A stretch of DNA of 64,000 bases, from contig JAKZAN010000001.1 in assembly GCA_023053545.1 (NCBI GenBank), forward strand, positions 4,546,565-4,610,564, read 5' to 3'. Positions within the stretch are counted from its first letter, which is position 1; the number at the start of each line of letters is the position of its first letter. The DNA is from Lepidurus packardi. Lineage: Eukaryota; Arthropoda; Branchiopoda; Notostraca; Triopsidae. The notes beneath the pieces are model-generated. The model had not been told where the DNA came from. It made no database searches and worked only from the letters and a program-made list of their open reading frames with translations. Shown piece after piece: positions 1 to 9,964 of this stretch. The position numbers and the translations under genes were made by a program.

Positions 1-765
1 TTTCTGGCCGCTGTTGTTTGCGAATTCCATTTCAAAAACCCAACAATACGGTCATCTTCCAAATGACGCGGCATGCTCCGTTTACCACGGCTTGACTCTA
101 GCTTAGCTACCGATGATGGTGAGTCAAAATAAGATTCATCAATTTTGTGACGTTTGTTTTTGAAATTTGTAGGCTTGCTGTATGGTTTGAATGCATCACG
201 ACACTCCTTCTCGACTTGAGACAAATTATTTGTGGCACATTCAGCTTGCGATAATCGCCGGAACGCATTTTCATGAGACTGTCCTATACTAAAAGACGAT
301 AGTGGTATGTATAAAACAAATTAAGTTGAAAATAACAAACCTATGGAAGGAGAATTATACTGCGAAACAGCGTTGGTACACTGGCTTTGTCCAGGTAAGC
401 CATAGGTACCTTCTTCATGTTTCCGGAAGAAAGACTTAAAGTTAAGCTGCAAACCAATCTCTGTCAAACCAAGAGCGTTTAGTTGAGCCTCGCTAATGAA
501 TTTGGCGTTTTCGTCGGTTATCTGTCCAAAAAGACAAGAGAACAGATTATTTTGACACGCCTTCGTCTATGCATCAGAAAGTTATTACTATATGCATCTG
601 TTAAAAATATATAAACAATATAGCATGCGGTTGATTGTCAATAACATGTGGTGTCCACAAAGTCATTGAAAATGTAATTACCATATTTAATTTAAAGGTT
701 TCCAATAAATGTTCCTTTCCCAAATCCCACAATACTTGTTTTAAAACCTTCGATGACGAATCCAT
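1..765 (-). CDS. SAM-like domain protein, 3' part beyond window
   Basis: Three exons fit on the minus strand: 765-682, 521-341 and 283-1, with GT-AG introns of 160 and 57 bp, and the frame stays open to the window edge. The N-terminus starts MDSSSKVLKQVLWDLG and the next exon reads NALGLTEIGLQLNFKSFF; this spacing of helices and the L-x-x-LGL-x-x-IG pattern resembles a SAM (sterile alpha motif) protein-protein interaction domain. After it comes a charged, Lys/Ser-rich linker with no recognised domain. An in-frame start 11 codons upstream is TTG, so I chose the ATG at 765. It lies directly downstream of, and in the same direction as, the integrase-core gene, so both may belong to one mobile unit; that is inference. 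Function is unknown. Confidence 0.5.
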
Positions 766-847
766 CACGAGATATTTTGGTATTAAAACTTGGAGCAAAA
801 ACGTGTTTACCCGTCCAGCGCCAAGAAGCTAACAGTTGCGGGGAAAC

Positions 848-2577
848 TTACACTCGCGGCAACATGACGAAATCGTTATTCTCACGCAAGGTTTCCAAAT
901 AATTCAAAACTTCCTCGAAAACATCTTGCGCATGATTTGTAGAGATTTTCAGAGGATTAATATGTTCGCAAAGTAGACGGTAATTCTCGCCACTCATGGG
1001 ACACGGGTAATCCGCAGTTTCGTTAATTGCTTCATCCTCGGAGGCTTCATTGTAATTGTCCAATTCTGGGTCAGCTGGACCGTCATCATCGACTCCATAA
1101 CTGTCGTCAACCTCGTCAGGCTCTTCGGCAAGGCTAATCATGTTATTTACCCATATCATATTAGGGCTCCAATTACGTTCCGTGCGAAGTTTATGGAAGT
1201 TCCATCCTTGTCGAAATCTTTTAAGTCCCGCGTTAATTCTTGGCAAGAAGACGTAGCGTAGAGCAAAAATGTGATACGGGTTCGATGGGTCGAGTATCTG
1301 CGAATGTTCGAAATGGTAAAATAGGGAATAGTACGTGATAACGAAGCAACGGTACACATCGCGCCAAAGACGTTCAATCCTCTGATTGTGAACGCTGCGT
1401 CCCGTAATAAAACTTCGCCGACCAACACCGCGTACTTCGACCATTCGTCGACAAACTAAGACATTTTCTAGCCCTTTGTCACTTCTCACTCGTGAAGGAT
1501 AACCGTAGCTCTCGGCAGCTTCTTCAAAACGCTTCAACACAGTAGCGGCACGGTTGTTTCCGCTCGCAGAAAGGAACACAACGAGCCGAGAAAAGCCATC
1601 TATGCCACCATGGATTACGATGCCCCAGCGAATCAAAGAATGATGGCCATCTATATGCCAGAGAGAATTGGCACCCTTCACCGAATATTTTTTTCGGGTC
1701 ACCAGCGCACCCCATCTCCTTCGAACCTGAGAGGCAATAAAATACAACTAACACGAATAAAAAAGAAGTTAGAAACGTTACATTAAGCGGATCACATTGG
1801 CGAAGGGCTGAATGGACTCTGTCTCGTTGTATGTGCAAACCTCTTGCACGTAGAAGCCCATAAAGCACGGTACATCCTAAATGTCGATGGTCAAGATGAA
1901 TTTCTCGAATTACGTTGATCAATTCAGCGTCGGAAACATTCGAAAACCTAGGTAATGGACGTACTAAAAGTACAAAAACGAGCAAGTCATTTAAAACAAC
2001 ACAATTACCTAAATTTCCTTTGTAACCCCCATTCGGCAAAGCGACGAGACATAGTATTACGCGAGACTCCTAGCATCCCCGCAATCTGTTTACAGTTAAA
2101 ACCTATATCGAAATGACGGGGCTATTGCATTTACTTTTAAATATCCTAGCTTACCGAAAGAGCAGAGTTCTTGAACTTGTTCTTGTAAAATCAAGTACCT
2201 GGGTCTCCCATTACCGCCATCGTGAAGTGTACGTTGCTTATTCGGAGCAAAATACAAAGCGCAACACGAGCTGGTGGCTACTGGTAACGACTTCCAGATT
2301 TCCAGTGCGGCACTAACACCATCAAGTAAACTTTCAAGTGTCGCAACGACAGGAGGAGTAAATGCTTCCTGAATGGCAGTCGCCAGAAAATAGATTAATT
2401 TGTTTAAATCATAAACGCACTAACCTTTCGCAGTAGTAACCCACTAATTGCGCGATAATAAGACTCGATATCAGAAACAGTGCGCTCAACCAACGTAGCA
2501 TCATCCGTTGGGTAGGATTCACGCCAGTAAGGTATCTTAGTTCGCAAACTTTCGAAAAAATCCGTGAATTCGTCCAT
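848..2577 (-). CDS. Integrase-core (rve-like) DDE protein, intact five-exon gene
   Basis: Exons at 2577-2425, 2368-2155, 2102-2009, 1947-1782 and 1726-848 join in frame through GT-AG introns of 52-61 bp to 501 aa with no break. Exon 2 has the GRPR motif and exon 3 a helix-turn-helix (IAGMLGVSRNTMSRR), expected to bind DNA. Exon 5 carries the integrase core: LWHIDGHHSLIRW with the first Asp, RVRSDKG with the second, and SVHNQRIERLWRDV with the Glu. This matches a metazoan and fungal family of HTH plus integrase-core proteins often annotated as integrase catalytic domain proteins; the biological role is not settled. The C-terminus is acidic. A GTAAGT overlaps the stop codon, so an additional 3' exon cannot be excluded. 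All three acidic residues are present, so it may be active. Confidence 0.78.
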
Positions 2578-2599
2578 GTTAATCGTTTTCTTCAAATGA

Positions 2600-3300
2600 A
2601 GTTAAAAGTATTGAAAAAGCGCGGGATCCCAAACCGGAAAGAGTATTATAAAAATAATAGTAATATCAAACTGTCCTCTTCTAAAAACTTACCAATTAAT
2701 TTAAACAACACTTTCTTAGAAGTGTTGTTTTTTTTTCACTATAAGACTTAGTAAAAATCTTCTTTGTCTTCACTATTATTGGACAGGTAACTATTACTAC
2801 TAGTCTTATTAAGAAACAGGACACTATTAGTCTTATTAAGAATACGAAAAACAATCGTCATTCAAAAACAAGGCTAAAGTCTGGACGATATAAGCTGTTG
2901 TCACAGCTAACAACAAAATGGCCGTCCCTTGAAGCGAGCCTGGCCCGGGCCAGGCGAGACAAACTTGTACAAAATCGGTGAGTTGATAGCACTTGAAAAC
3001 ACAGAAGAGAAAGTTTGATACAACTTGTTCGAAGTTGATACACTAGGTGGAGTTTGATACAAGTTGATAGCAGTTGATAGAAGTTTTGATACAAGTTGAT
3101 AGCAGTTGATAGAAGTTTTGATACAACTTGATAGCGTTTGAAAGAAGGTTTGATACAACTTGATAGCGTTTGATAGATTTTTACGGGTCGTCTTTTAGGC
3201 TATCAGTCAAGTCCGTTTTCTGTTGTATATCAAATAGTTTTGGGGCTTACCGAATGCCATACTGCAAGACAGGAAGGGGATAACACGGGGGAAAGAAAAA
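2600..3300. repeat. Minisatellite-like tract and AT-rich spacer
   Basis: From about 2970 to 3180 the motif TTGATACAACTTGATAGC and close variants recur roughly every 30 bp (about six times). A direct duplication of the words CTATTAGTCTTATTAAGAA lies at about 2796-2843. The rest is AT-rich with no supported gene; the short reading frames on the minus strand come from the repeat. Confidence 0.6.
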
Positions 3301-3757
3301 GTTACAAAAATGTTACTTGTGGGGGAGAAACAGCGAAGGCCGAAGGAACGCAACGCAAAAAGAACATATGAAGGTTTCTCCAGCTCGCCTTCCTTTGCAC
3401 AGCTTTCCGGTAAGGAAAGGGCAAAGGGGGATACGAAAAAGGAGAAAAGTTATCGCGTTGTTCGAGCTTCAAAACAGTCAAACAAAACCAAAGCTCCATT
3501 CGAAATAAACTTCTCAAGTACCATATGCTAGAAAAACGTATATTTTTCATTTGCGGAAACATTGGGGGGGGGGGGGGGTTAAACCCCCCGACCCCCCCCT
3601 GGGTACGGGCCTGGTTCCAAATGATGTATGCAAAAATACATACTGTTCTTTATTTTTACGATAAACTCGCCCCTCAAGTGAGTAAACATTGTTTACTCAT
3701 CATCGGTTTGATCAGCTTGCTCATCATCATAGTTTTCAGCTCGTCATATTCAATTCA
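3301..3757. other. Transposon-like remnant with poly-G/poly-C core
   Basis: A run of G at about 3565-3577 followed by AAACCCCCC-type runs and a GGGTACGGG word resembles the interior of hAT-type MITEs (a similar G/C-run segment occurs at 45510-45550). The reading frames here are short and unrelated to known domains. No ends or target-site duplication could be placed. Confidence 0.3.
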
Positions 3758-3786
3758 ATGAAACAATTCGTACAGATGTCACTCAG

Positions 3787-3841
3787 TTACCATAGCAACA
3801 AGGTATCCGGTTTATGCAGCCTGACGTATTAAGTGACGTCA
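3787..3841 (+). promoter_or_regulatory. X-box-like plus CRE-like site pair
   Basis: GTTACCATAGCAAC at 3787-3800 fits the RFX X-box consensus, and the palindrome TGACGTCA (CREB/ATF site) lies at 3834-3841. An inverted counterpart of the X-box region lies at about 5645-5670 with CRE-like words upstream of it, so both may be the arms of one repeat. No gene start was found next to them; regulatory use is inference. Confidence 0.35.
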
Positions 3842-3857
3842 TAACATCATGGATGTT

Positions 3858-3917
3858 CACGTGGTGTACACGTGCTATACACGTGACAATCCGGATGCTG
3901 CACGCTATAAGCACGTG
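3858..3917. promoter_or_regulatory. Array of four CACGTG E-boxes
   Basis: Perfect CACGTG palindromes lie at 3858, 3869, 3880 and 3912. The first three are exactly 11 bp apart, about one helical turn. CACGTG is the canonical site for MYC/MAX, USF and CLOCK-type bHLH proteins. No transcription unit was recognised beside the array. Confidence 0.4.
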
Positions 3918-5129
3918 ATGGTTGCATGTTCTTTTGTATGGTAAAAGCAGTCTTATAAGTTGTCTAGACGGGACTTTAATTAGGCATTAGCTAATGTTAG
4001 TCATAGTTAATGAAGTTGTAACAACTTCTTCAATTCGGAAACTTCGTTAACAGTTGATTTTCATTAGCGTTAATGGTCTTGTCTCTAGACGACTCACTTA
4101 AACATATTTAACTCAGGTAGTCGGAGTTGATTATCATTAACTTGTCCCGTCTAGCCTAGGTATTACGGTTTGCAGCTCCGTACACTGCTGTCTTTTAGCA
4201 CATAAAAAGCTTCCAGATGTTTTGGTTTAGTCAGTCTATCGTATTAGTCGATGCCTGAAGATTCGCATTTAGCTAGCGGAACAGCCATTAAATCTAAAGA
4301 AATCTGATACGTAATAGATGCCTTCCATCGTGAGGCTATGATGACTTTTCAGAAGGCAAAAAGGCAATATTCAAATCAGATGACATCATAAAGGAGTTAT
4401 ACATTATACCTCTCCTGGTATATTGTTCCCCGACAATATTAGTGAATTGACTTCATGAGAATTTCACGGTATGGGGGTGGGCACAGAAAATACGTGTGAA
4501 GCATACACCAAATTCGCGCTTAAACGTATGGACATCCAAGGGCTGAACGAACGAAAGGATAAAAGGGAAGGAATGGGCTTAGTGTTTCCTGTTTCTGAAA
4601 TTTTATATCGAACTTTTTTTCCCGCAAATATATAATTCATATATTGGGACAATCTCTCCAACATAAACCGAGATACCTCAAGACGCACAAGTTTGCAAAA
4701 AGACGTACACGCATGAGGCATTAAGATAAATTATGTATGACATCTCTCTACTACGCTACCCCTGTTACGCATGCCTTAATAAAATTACATAAAAATACTT
4801 CGATTTTTGAATCTGCAGATACCAAGACGCGAATCAGTAAATTACTGAATTTTATTTTAACAGTTAGAGAAAATTGCACGGAATCACCAGGCTAATCTCT
4901 ATTTTATTTTTGCTATTTTTCGCAATTATCGTACAGTGTTTGGTGATTATTTCAGATTGTGACGGGGCGTTACATAGATGAGCGAAACCTAACGTTTTGT
5001 TATCCTTTTCTGGTGACGTAGATTACTAGGCGATCAATGCGCTTTTTCTCAGTAGGCCTGTAAGTCAAACCTTCATCATATCATCCATAGCGATTACAGT
5101 TGGTTATTGTTGGTAGGATGCAACATAAA
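3918..5129. other. No gene seen
   Basis: AT-rich sequence with short palindromic TTAACG/AACTTC motifs around 3960-4150. The word AAGTTGTCTAGACG at about 3958 recurs at about 8898, which suggests a dispersed repeat. I see no supported coding region. Confidence 0.4.
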
Positions 5130-5330
5130 CAGTGGCGTATACAGGACTTTGGTTCGTGGGAGGGGGGGAGGGTGCCATGTGCATTTTTTTTACACTTGGG
5201 TTTCCCTTTGTTCACCAATATACAAAAATCATTTCAGGGGGTGCATGGGGGTGGGGGTGGAGGGGTTAGAGGATCGCCTAACCTCCGTGGATACTCCCGT
5301 GATTATAAGCGTAATCGTTTCAATATTATG
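5130..5330. mobile_element. hAT-like element end
   Basis: CAGTGGCGTATACAGG at 5130 followed by a G-rich stretch is the typical look of a hAT-type terminal sequence. I could not find a matching opposite end or an 8-bp target-site duplication, so this is probably a truncated copy. Confidence 0.35.
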
Positions 5331-6072
5331 TTTTCATAAAGTGGCCATTGTGATCCGTGACGCAGCTCTTGCAGGTTCCCATATCAAATTTCATTTCGCC
5401 TCTACCCTCACCCCCGGTTTCACTTTTGGTGACTTCTGGGCTTTTTCAGTTACTCGCATTTTGAATCTGAATTTCCGGAGGGAGAAGTTTGTAGATCTTG
5501 AGTGTATTCTACGGCTTCTCAGTGCTGCAACTCTGACGTCACAATATGTCCGAGTCGGGTATCCAATCTGTATGGCTATGACGTCCCTCAGACGTCACGA
5601 TGTGGCCCCTCGATGCCACTCACATACGTCACTATATATGCAATGTAGCATGTTGCTATAGTAACGGAGTGGCTCATCATTCCATAACAAAAACAGTGTC
5701 GTTTTGGTTTCTCTTATTAGCCTACTCCCTACCGAGAAGCTACTAAAAGACGCCTTTTCGGAGGATCGGACTTCTCAAAAGCTTACCGGTCTGACCGCTA
5801 AATTTTCTGTGGCGTGCTGTCGGTATGAAGAGAGCCGTTTCTGTCTGGGAGCGTCAATATATCGGTGGATCCCGTCGTGGTATGTGGTAGTGTGTGAATT
5901 AGTGAATATTGAATTTAACTGACGTTAATGTCAAAAAGTTAACGTTATGTTGACGTTTCTTCTATTTAGTGTAGTTCCCAATTACGGCATGATATTTTTT
6001 TCTTTATCCAGGGATAAGGCGTGAGTAAAGCTGGTCTTTCTTATTATTATTTCGTATATTCCTAAAAATAGC
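5331..6072. other. Non-coding stretch with CRE-like and X-box-like sites
   Basis: GACGTC words cluster at about 5534-5630, and GTTGCTATAGTAAC at about 5651-5664 is an RFX-type X-box in inverted orientation to the one at 3787. Around 5745-5765 the word GACGCCTTTTCGGAGGA is the reverse complement of the motif repeated at 18320-18590. No gene is supported. Confidence 0.35.
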
Positions 6073-6362
6073 ACCCGCGGGTATTTTGCAGTTTACCGGA
6101 ATTTTTTGTTTTTGCCTGCAAACAACTTTTTCTGGCATTTTAAGGGTCGCTGATTCCGAAAAAAGCAATCATTTCGCGCGGAAAACACTGCATCATGAAA
6201 ATTTGCGGAGTTTTTGCACTTTACCGGAATTTTTTTTTTTCCATGGAAACAACTTTTTCTGGCATTTTAACGGTCGGTGATTCCAAAGAAATCAATCATT
6301 TTATTCCAAATCGACATCAACATCATCATGCCATCATCATTTGAATCTTTGAAGACAGGTAT

Positions 6363-6489
6363 GTGATTAGGTTAGGTTAGGTTAGGTTAGGTTAGCTTAG
6401 GTTAGGTTAGGTTAGCTTAGGTTAGGTTAGGTTAGGTTAGCTTAGGTTAGGTTAGCTTAGGTTAGGTTAGGTTAGCTTAGGCTTAGGCT
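6363..6489 (+). repeat. Interstitial TTAGG telomere-like tract
   Basis: About 24 units of GTTAG or its variant CTTAG in 5-bp register. TTAGG is the telomere repeat of most arthropods. Variant units GCTTA occur at irregular intervals, so it is a degenerate internal array and not a true chromosome end. It lies inside the Merlin-like element, exactly where the 5' part of the transposase gene should be. Confidence 0.85.
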
Positions 6490-6523
6490 CAGGGATTTTA
6501 CTTTAAGCTTGCATACGTTTCAG

Positions 6524-6920
6524 GGGTCGTGCCACTTTGCTGCCAATAATAAAGGATTGGATTCTGCCTGGAACAACAGTTATATCGGATTTCTGGAAAG
6601 CTTACGATTGCTTGCAGGACGAAGGATACGAGCATTTGAAAGTCAATCATAGTTTGCATTTCAAAGACCCGGTTACTGGAGCCCATTCAAATTCTATTGA
6701 GAGCTCGTGGCGTGCGGCCAAAACGTCATTTTCATCGACTGGACGAATTAAGGCGCATATTCCAGGAAACTTGGCAAGATATATGTTTGAGAAAAGATGT
6801 GATCAAATGGGTTTAGATCGAGCTGTTGAATTTTTAACTTTGGCAGGTTTGCTGTATCGCGATTGTGATGAACCTGTTGATGAAGTTTTAGATGATGATG
6901 TTGATGTCGATTTGGAATAA
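6524..6920 (+). pseudogene. ISXO2/IS1595-type (Merlin) transposase, C-terminal part
   Basis: An open frame runs from a candidate acceptor (TTTCAG at 6518-6523) to the stop at 6920, about 130 aa. It shows the conserved ISXO2-like block: PGTTVISDFWKAYD with the second catalytic Asp, VNHSLHFKDPVTGAHSN, and NSIESSWRAAK with the acidic Glu of the triad. Merlin elements are the eukaryotic relatives of IS1016/IS1595 and use this DDE domain to cut and paste DNA. The N-terminal zinc ribbon and the first Asp are missing; the upstream space is filled by the TTAGG tract. The tail is a run of Asp residues whose codons lie inside the right inverted repeat. It is a defective remnant unless an upstream exon lies outside. 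Confidence 0.8.
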
Positions 6921-7150
6921 AATGATTGATTTCTTTGGAATCACCGACCGTTAAAATGCCAGAAAAAGTTGTTTCCAGGAAAAAACAAAAAAAATCCGGT
7001 AAAGTGCAAAAACTCCGCAAATTTTCATGATGCAGTGTTTTCCGCGCGAAATGATTGCTTTTTTCGGAATCAGCGACCCTTAAAATGCCAGAAAAAGTTG
7101 TTTGCAGGCAAAAACAAAAAATTCCGGTAAAGTGCAAAAACTCCGCACCC

Positions 7151-9330
7151 GCGTTAGTTGCACGAACTGAGACGTTAAGCTAGCCGGACCCTCTTGTTTA
7201 CCAAAAGCAGCAACCCCGCATAAAAGCGGGTTCTGAGGGAGGTAGCTTAGAAGCAGCAAGCCGCATAAGCGGATTCAGCCATGTTGTAGGAGGTTCTTAA
7301 AAGCAGCAAAACGCATGTTGCACGTGATCTTTTTTTTCTCCCCATGCCTTGCTGCGGCTTACGCCCCAGGGTGCTTAGAACCGAAATAATAAATATAAGA
7401 ATATTATGTGTTCAGTAGGTGGCATGGGTTTTTGACAACTGACGGCAACAAAACGGAAATAATATTAATATGACTAAAAAAACGTACAGTGAAAGTGGAA
7501 TGTTATCTTAACAGCCCCGTCCTTTGTTGTTTAAGTAACAAGTTTTTATAACCAAGAAGACCAAATTATGCTTAACAAATGCCTTAATACAAAATAAAAA
7601 CCTGAAATAAAAATTAAAGGACGAGAAGTTCGCAACTTTTCTTTGGGAACGTAAGTGATCTGATGCTGCTGCTGATTTTTTTCTTCGTTTCAATTCTTGT
7701 AAGGCAGCAAGCAGTATGACTATGTTTTTTGCAAAGTTCTTAGGCTGACATAAAGCCACGACTATTGGGAAAAGCCTTTGATCAGTCAAAAAAGTCTGTG
7801 GGTTAACTTAAAATGTAGTTTCAATTTTGCCAGTTCACGTAATAAATATAGGCTCTAGTCTGTTTAAAAGTCTACACCGGAAGGAAATGTGTGTCAAGTC
7901 TTGTGTTGAGATATTATAAAAAGGCTTCTGTAGGAAAATGTGTGGATCTCAGTTTGATTAAAGTAGAAATGGTACGTCTGTCTTGTCTTGTTGAGTCATA
8001 CATAGTGCTTTGGTAGATATGGCATTTTCCAACAAGTCTCGTAGAGGGCTGTGTGAAACAGTCCATTTCTCGATCTATCTATATTTATGCATAATAAATT
8101 CTTTGATAGCTGTTGTTTGACTGGTAAACTTAATTATGACGCAAAGAATATTACTTTGACCCACAGAATTTCCGGAGCTCTAAAATAGGAAAGGAATTTT
8201 TTTCGTGACGGCCATATCGAGAGTTTGGAAGCATGTGGACAACATTTTTCTGTCAAAAAGTATTTTTACTGTCGCTTTCCTATCAGAAAGTATTTTGAAC
8301 CGCAAACGATGGACGTGTTTCCGCTTACACCTTTGACAAGTGAAGTGTTTGTCCAAGTTTTCTTGGAGAAACTTTAATTCTCGTCCAGCTGCTCATCTTG
8401 CGCAAAAGAATAGCGAGATATAGGAGAGACAATCAATCAAAATATATAGTTTCATTAATAAGACGTCTCCTGATTTGTATAAAGATCTATAAATAAGTAG
8501 TACATTCTGAAAAACAGTTTGTTATATAACCATCTTTCTTTCACATCCGTGTTGTTCATTTTCGGAATGTAGACTTTTTCCGACGCGAAGAAATATGCTT
8601 TACCAAGACTAAACCTTTTCAGTGCTTTATTAGGTGTAGCACCTTCACATAATTAAACACATTATCGACAGAAAGTCCATTCGAACGACCAAAAAATGAC
8701 GTTTTCACGTATGGCCAATTATTTTTTTTCAGAGCATTATTTGCGGTGCATTTGTGATCAGTTAAGGCCTACACTAGAAAAGAGACCGATTCGGTTTTTA
8801 TTCGGATTGGTTATTTTTTATATTTATATGAGGAAAACGTTTTTACGAAGTGACGAAATGCTATTTTGTCATATCCTAGTCCTAACTTAATCAGATAAGT
8901 TGTCTAGACGCGACTTTTAGGCCTAACGTACCGTGGGAATCGAAGACAGAAAGGGAGTACACGGTGAGCAGTAGGCCTACTGACTTTTTGCCTAAAAGCC
9001 TAAACCCGGAGAGACTAGGCGGCAAAACCTCGAAAAGCCGAAACCCGGAGCGACTAGGCAACCACCTAGCAGTCTACAAAGTTGTATTTAGTTTTTGCGA
9101 TCTTTAGAGTTTCCTTTATTAATTCTTTTAGTTTTCGCTAAATTTCAAGCTTCATTTCGCTGTTATTGGGTGTGGGCAATTGAAAAAGTAAGGAAAGCCG
9201 TTAAAATGATCAGAAAAGATTTTGCAGACGTTGCTACCCTTCCTGTCAAAAAATCCATCGAGAGTTATGAGTTTTTTGTTTTAGCGGACCTATACAGCGT
9301 GGGAAGGTAAGACAAGAGCAGTTCGAGCAG
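7151..9330. other. No gene seen, AT-rich
   Basis: From 7200 to 7380 the word AAGCAGCAA followed by CGCAT recurs three times. The rest is AT-rich with short frames only. At 8898 AAGTTGTCTAGACG repeats the word seen at 3958. From about 9079 to 9180 the sequence is a diverged copy of the intron at 9425-9510, so a partial duplication of the next gene's 5' region is likely. Confidence 0.4.
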
Positions 9331-9333
9331 CCC

Positions 9334-9370
9334 TATATAAGTTGCCAACTTTAGAAGCTTCTTATTCAGT
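9334..9370 (+). promoter_or_regulatory. TATA box and TCAGT initiator
   Basis: TATATAA at 9334-9340 is followed 26 bp later by TCAGT at 9366-9370, the arthropod initiator consensus, with its A at 9368. The spacing (about 34 bp from the first T to the A) suits a core promoter. It precedes the spliced zinc-knuckle gene. Confidence 0.55.
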
Positions 9371-9594
9371 CAAATCCAGCAAGGGAGAAAGTAAGCACTT
9401 TTTAAGCATTGGTTGAATTTATATTGAAGTTCTTGCGGTTCTTAGTGTCTCTTTTTGTTCATTCTTGAATTGTCAATAATTTCCCGCTTCATTTCGCTAT
9501 TTTTAATATTTTTTAGACGTAATTATCACAAACCTTGCATATTTCGAAAGCTAATACAAAAACTCGTTTCTTGTTTCTTTTGTTAACTATCCAG

Positions 9595-9964
9595 ATGGAA
9601 ACCGTCACCCCGCCTGCCGTCGCTCCGCCTGCCACCGTTGCTCCGCCTGCCACCGTCGCCCCGCCTGCTGCCGTCGCCACGCCTGCCGTCGCCGCCATGC
9701 AGGCTGGCCGGGCTAAGCGCGGAGGGCGGGGCAGATGGAGGGCAAAATATAGTGGAAGGAACCCCCACCAGGAGGGGCTGCTAAGAGTGCTTGCTGAAGT
9801 GGCCATGGCCATTAGCAATGGCCCGGAAGTCAAGTAAATAATTAGCTTTTTAGTTAATTTCTTCTGATTATCTTTCTTGTTATAGTCGCTTCCGTGGCCG
9901 CTGCCATTCGTGCGGGCGGCACGGGCATCGTGCCGCCCAGTGTCGTACCAAGCCCCTCCCTTAA
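9595..9964 (+). CDS. Small Pro/Ala-repeat protein with CCHC zinc knuckle
   Basis: A short leader exon (about 9368-9390, ending AAA|GTAAGC) joins to an exon that starts at the ATG at 9595, right after ACTATCCAG. Coding exon 9595-9833 joins 9886-9964 through a 52-bp intron (GTAAAT...TTATAG), giving about 105 aa. The N-terminal third repeats APPATV-like units, the middle is basic (GRAKRGGRGRWRAKY), and the last exon ends with CHSCGRHGHRAAQC, a perfect C-x2-C-x4-H-x4-C zinc knuckle as in retroviral-type Gag and RNA-binding proteins. If the intron is retained the protein stops before the knuckle. I do not recognise the family. Gag-like origin or a nucleic-acid chaperone role is inference. Confidence 0.6.

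Larger units (their letters stand above)
6073..7150 (+). mobile_element. Merlin/ISXO2-like element with ~250-bp inverted repeats
   Basis: Two arms, about 6073-6328 and 6890-7150, are near-perfect inverted copies, starting with GCGGGT and TTTACCGGAATTTTT. Each arm contains two tandem copies of a segment of about 115 bp with TTTTTCTGGCATTTTA. Between them are a TTAGG-type tract and the 3' part of an IS1595/ISXO2-type transposase gene. The right arm includes the last codons of that gene, so the left arm looks like an inverted copy of the 3' end. I could not define a target-site duplication. Confidence 0.7.

Noticed and set aside
862-884. Donor-like GTAAGT over the stop of the integrase-core gene, joining it to the SAM-like gene
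   Set aside because: No acceptor at usable distance with a fitting frame was found; the two are kept as separate genes.
1727-1747. ORF start MYFIASQ for the integrase-core gene
   Set aside because: These codons are in the 55-bp intron 1727-1781; the exon starts at 1726 and joins the upstream exon in frame.
6086-6280. Frame starting MQFTGIFCFCLQTTF and a similar one at 7137-6748 on the minus strand
   Set aside because: Both are translations of the inverted repeat arms of the Merlin-like element, not genes.
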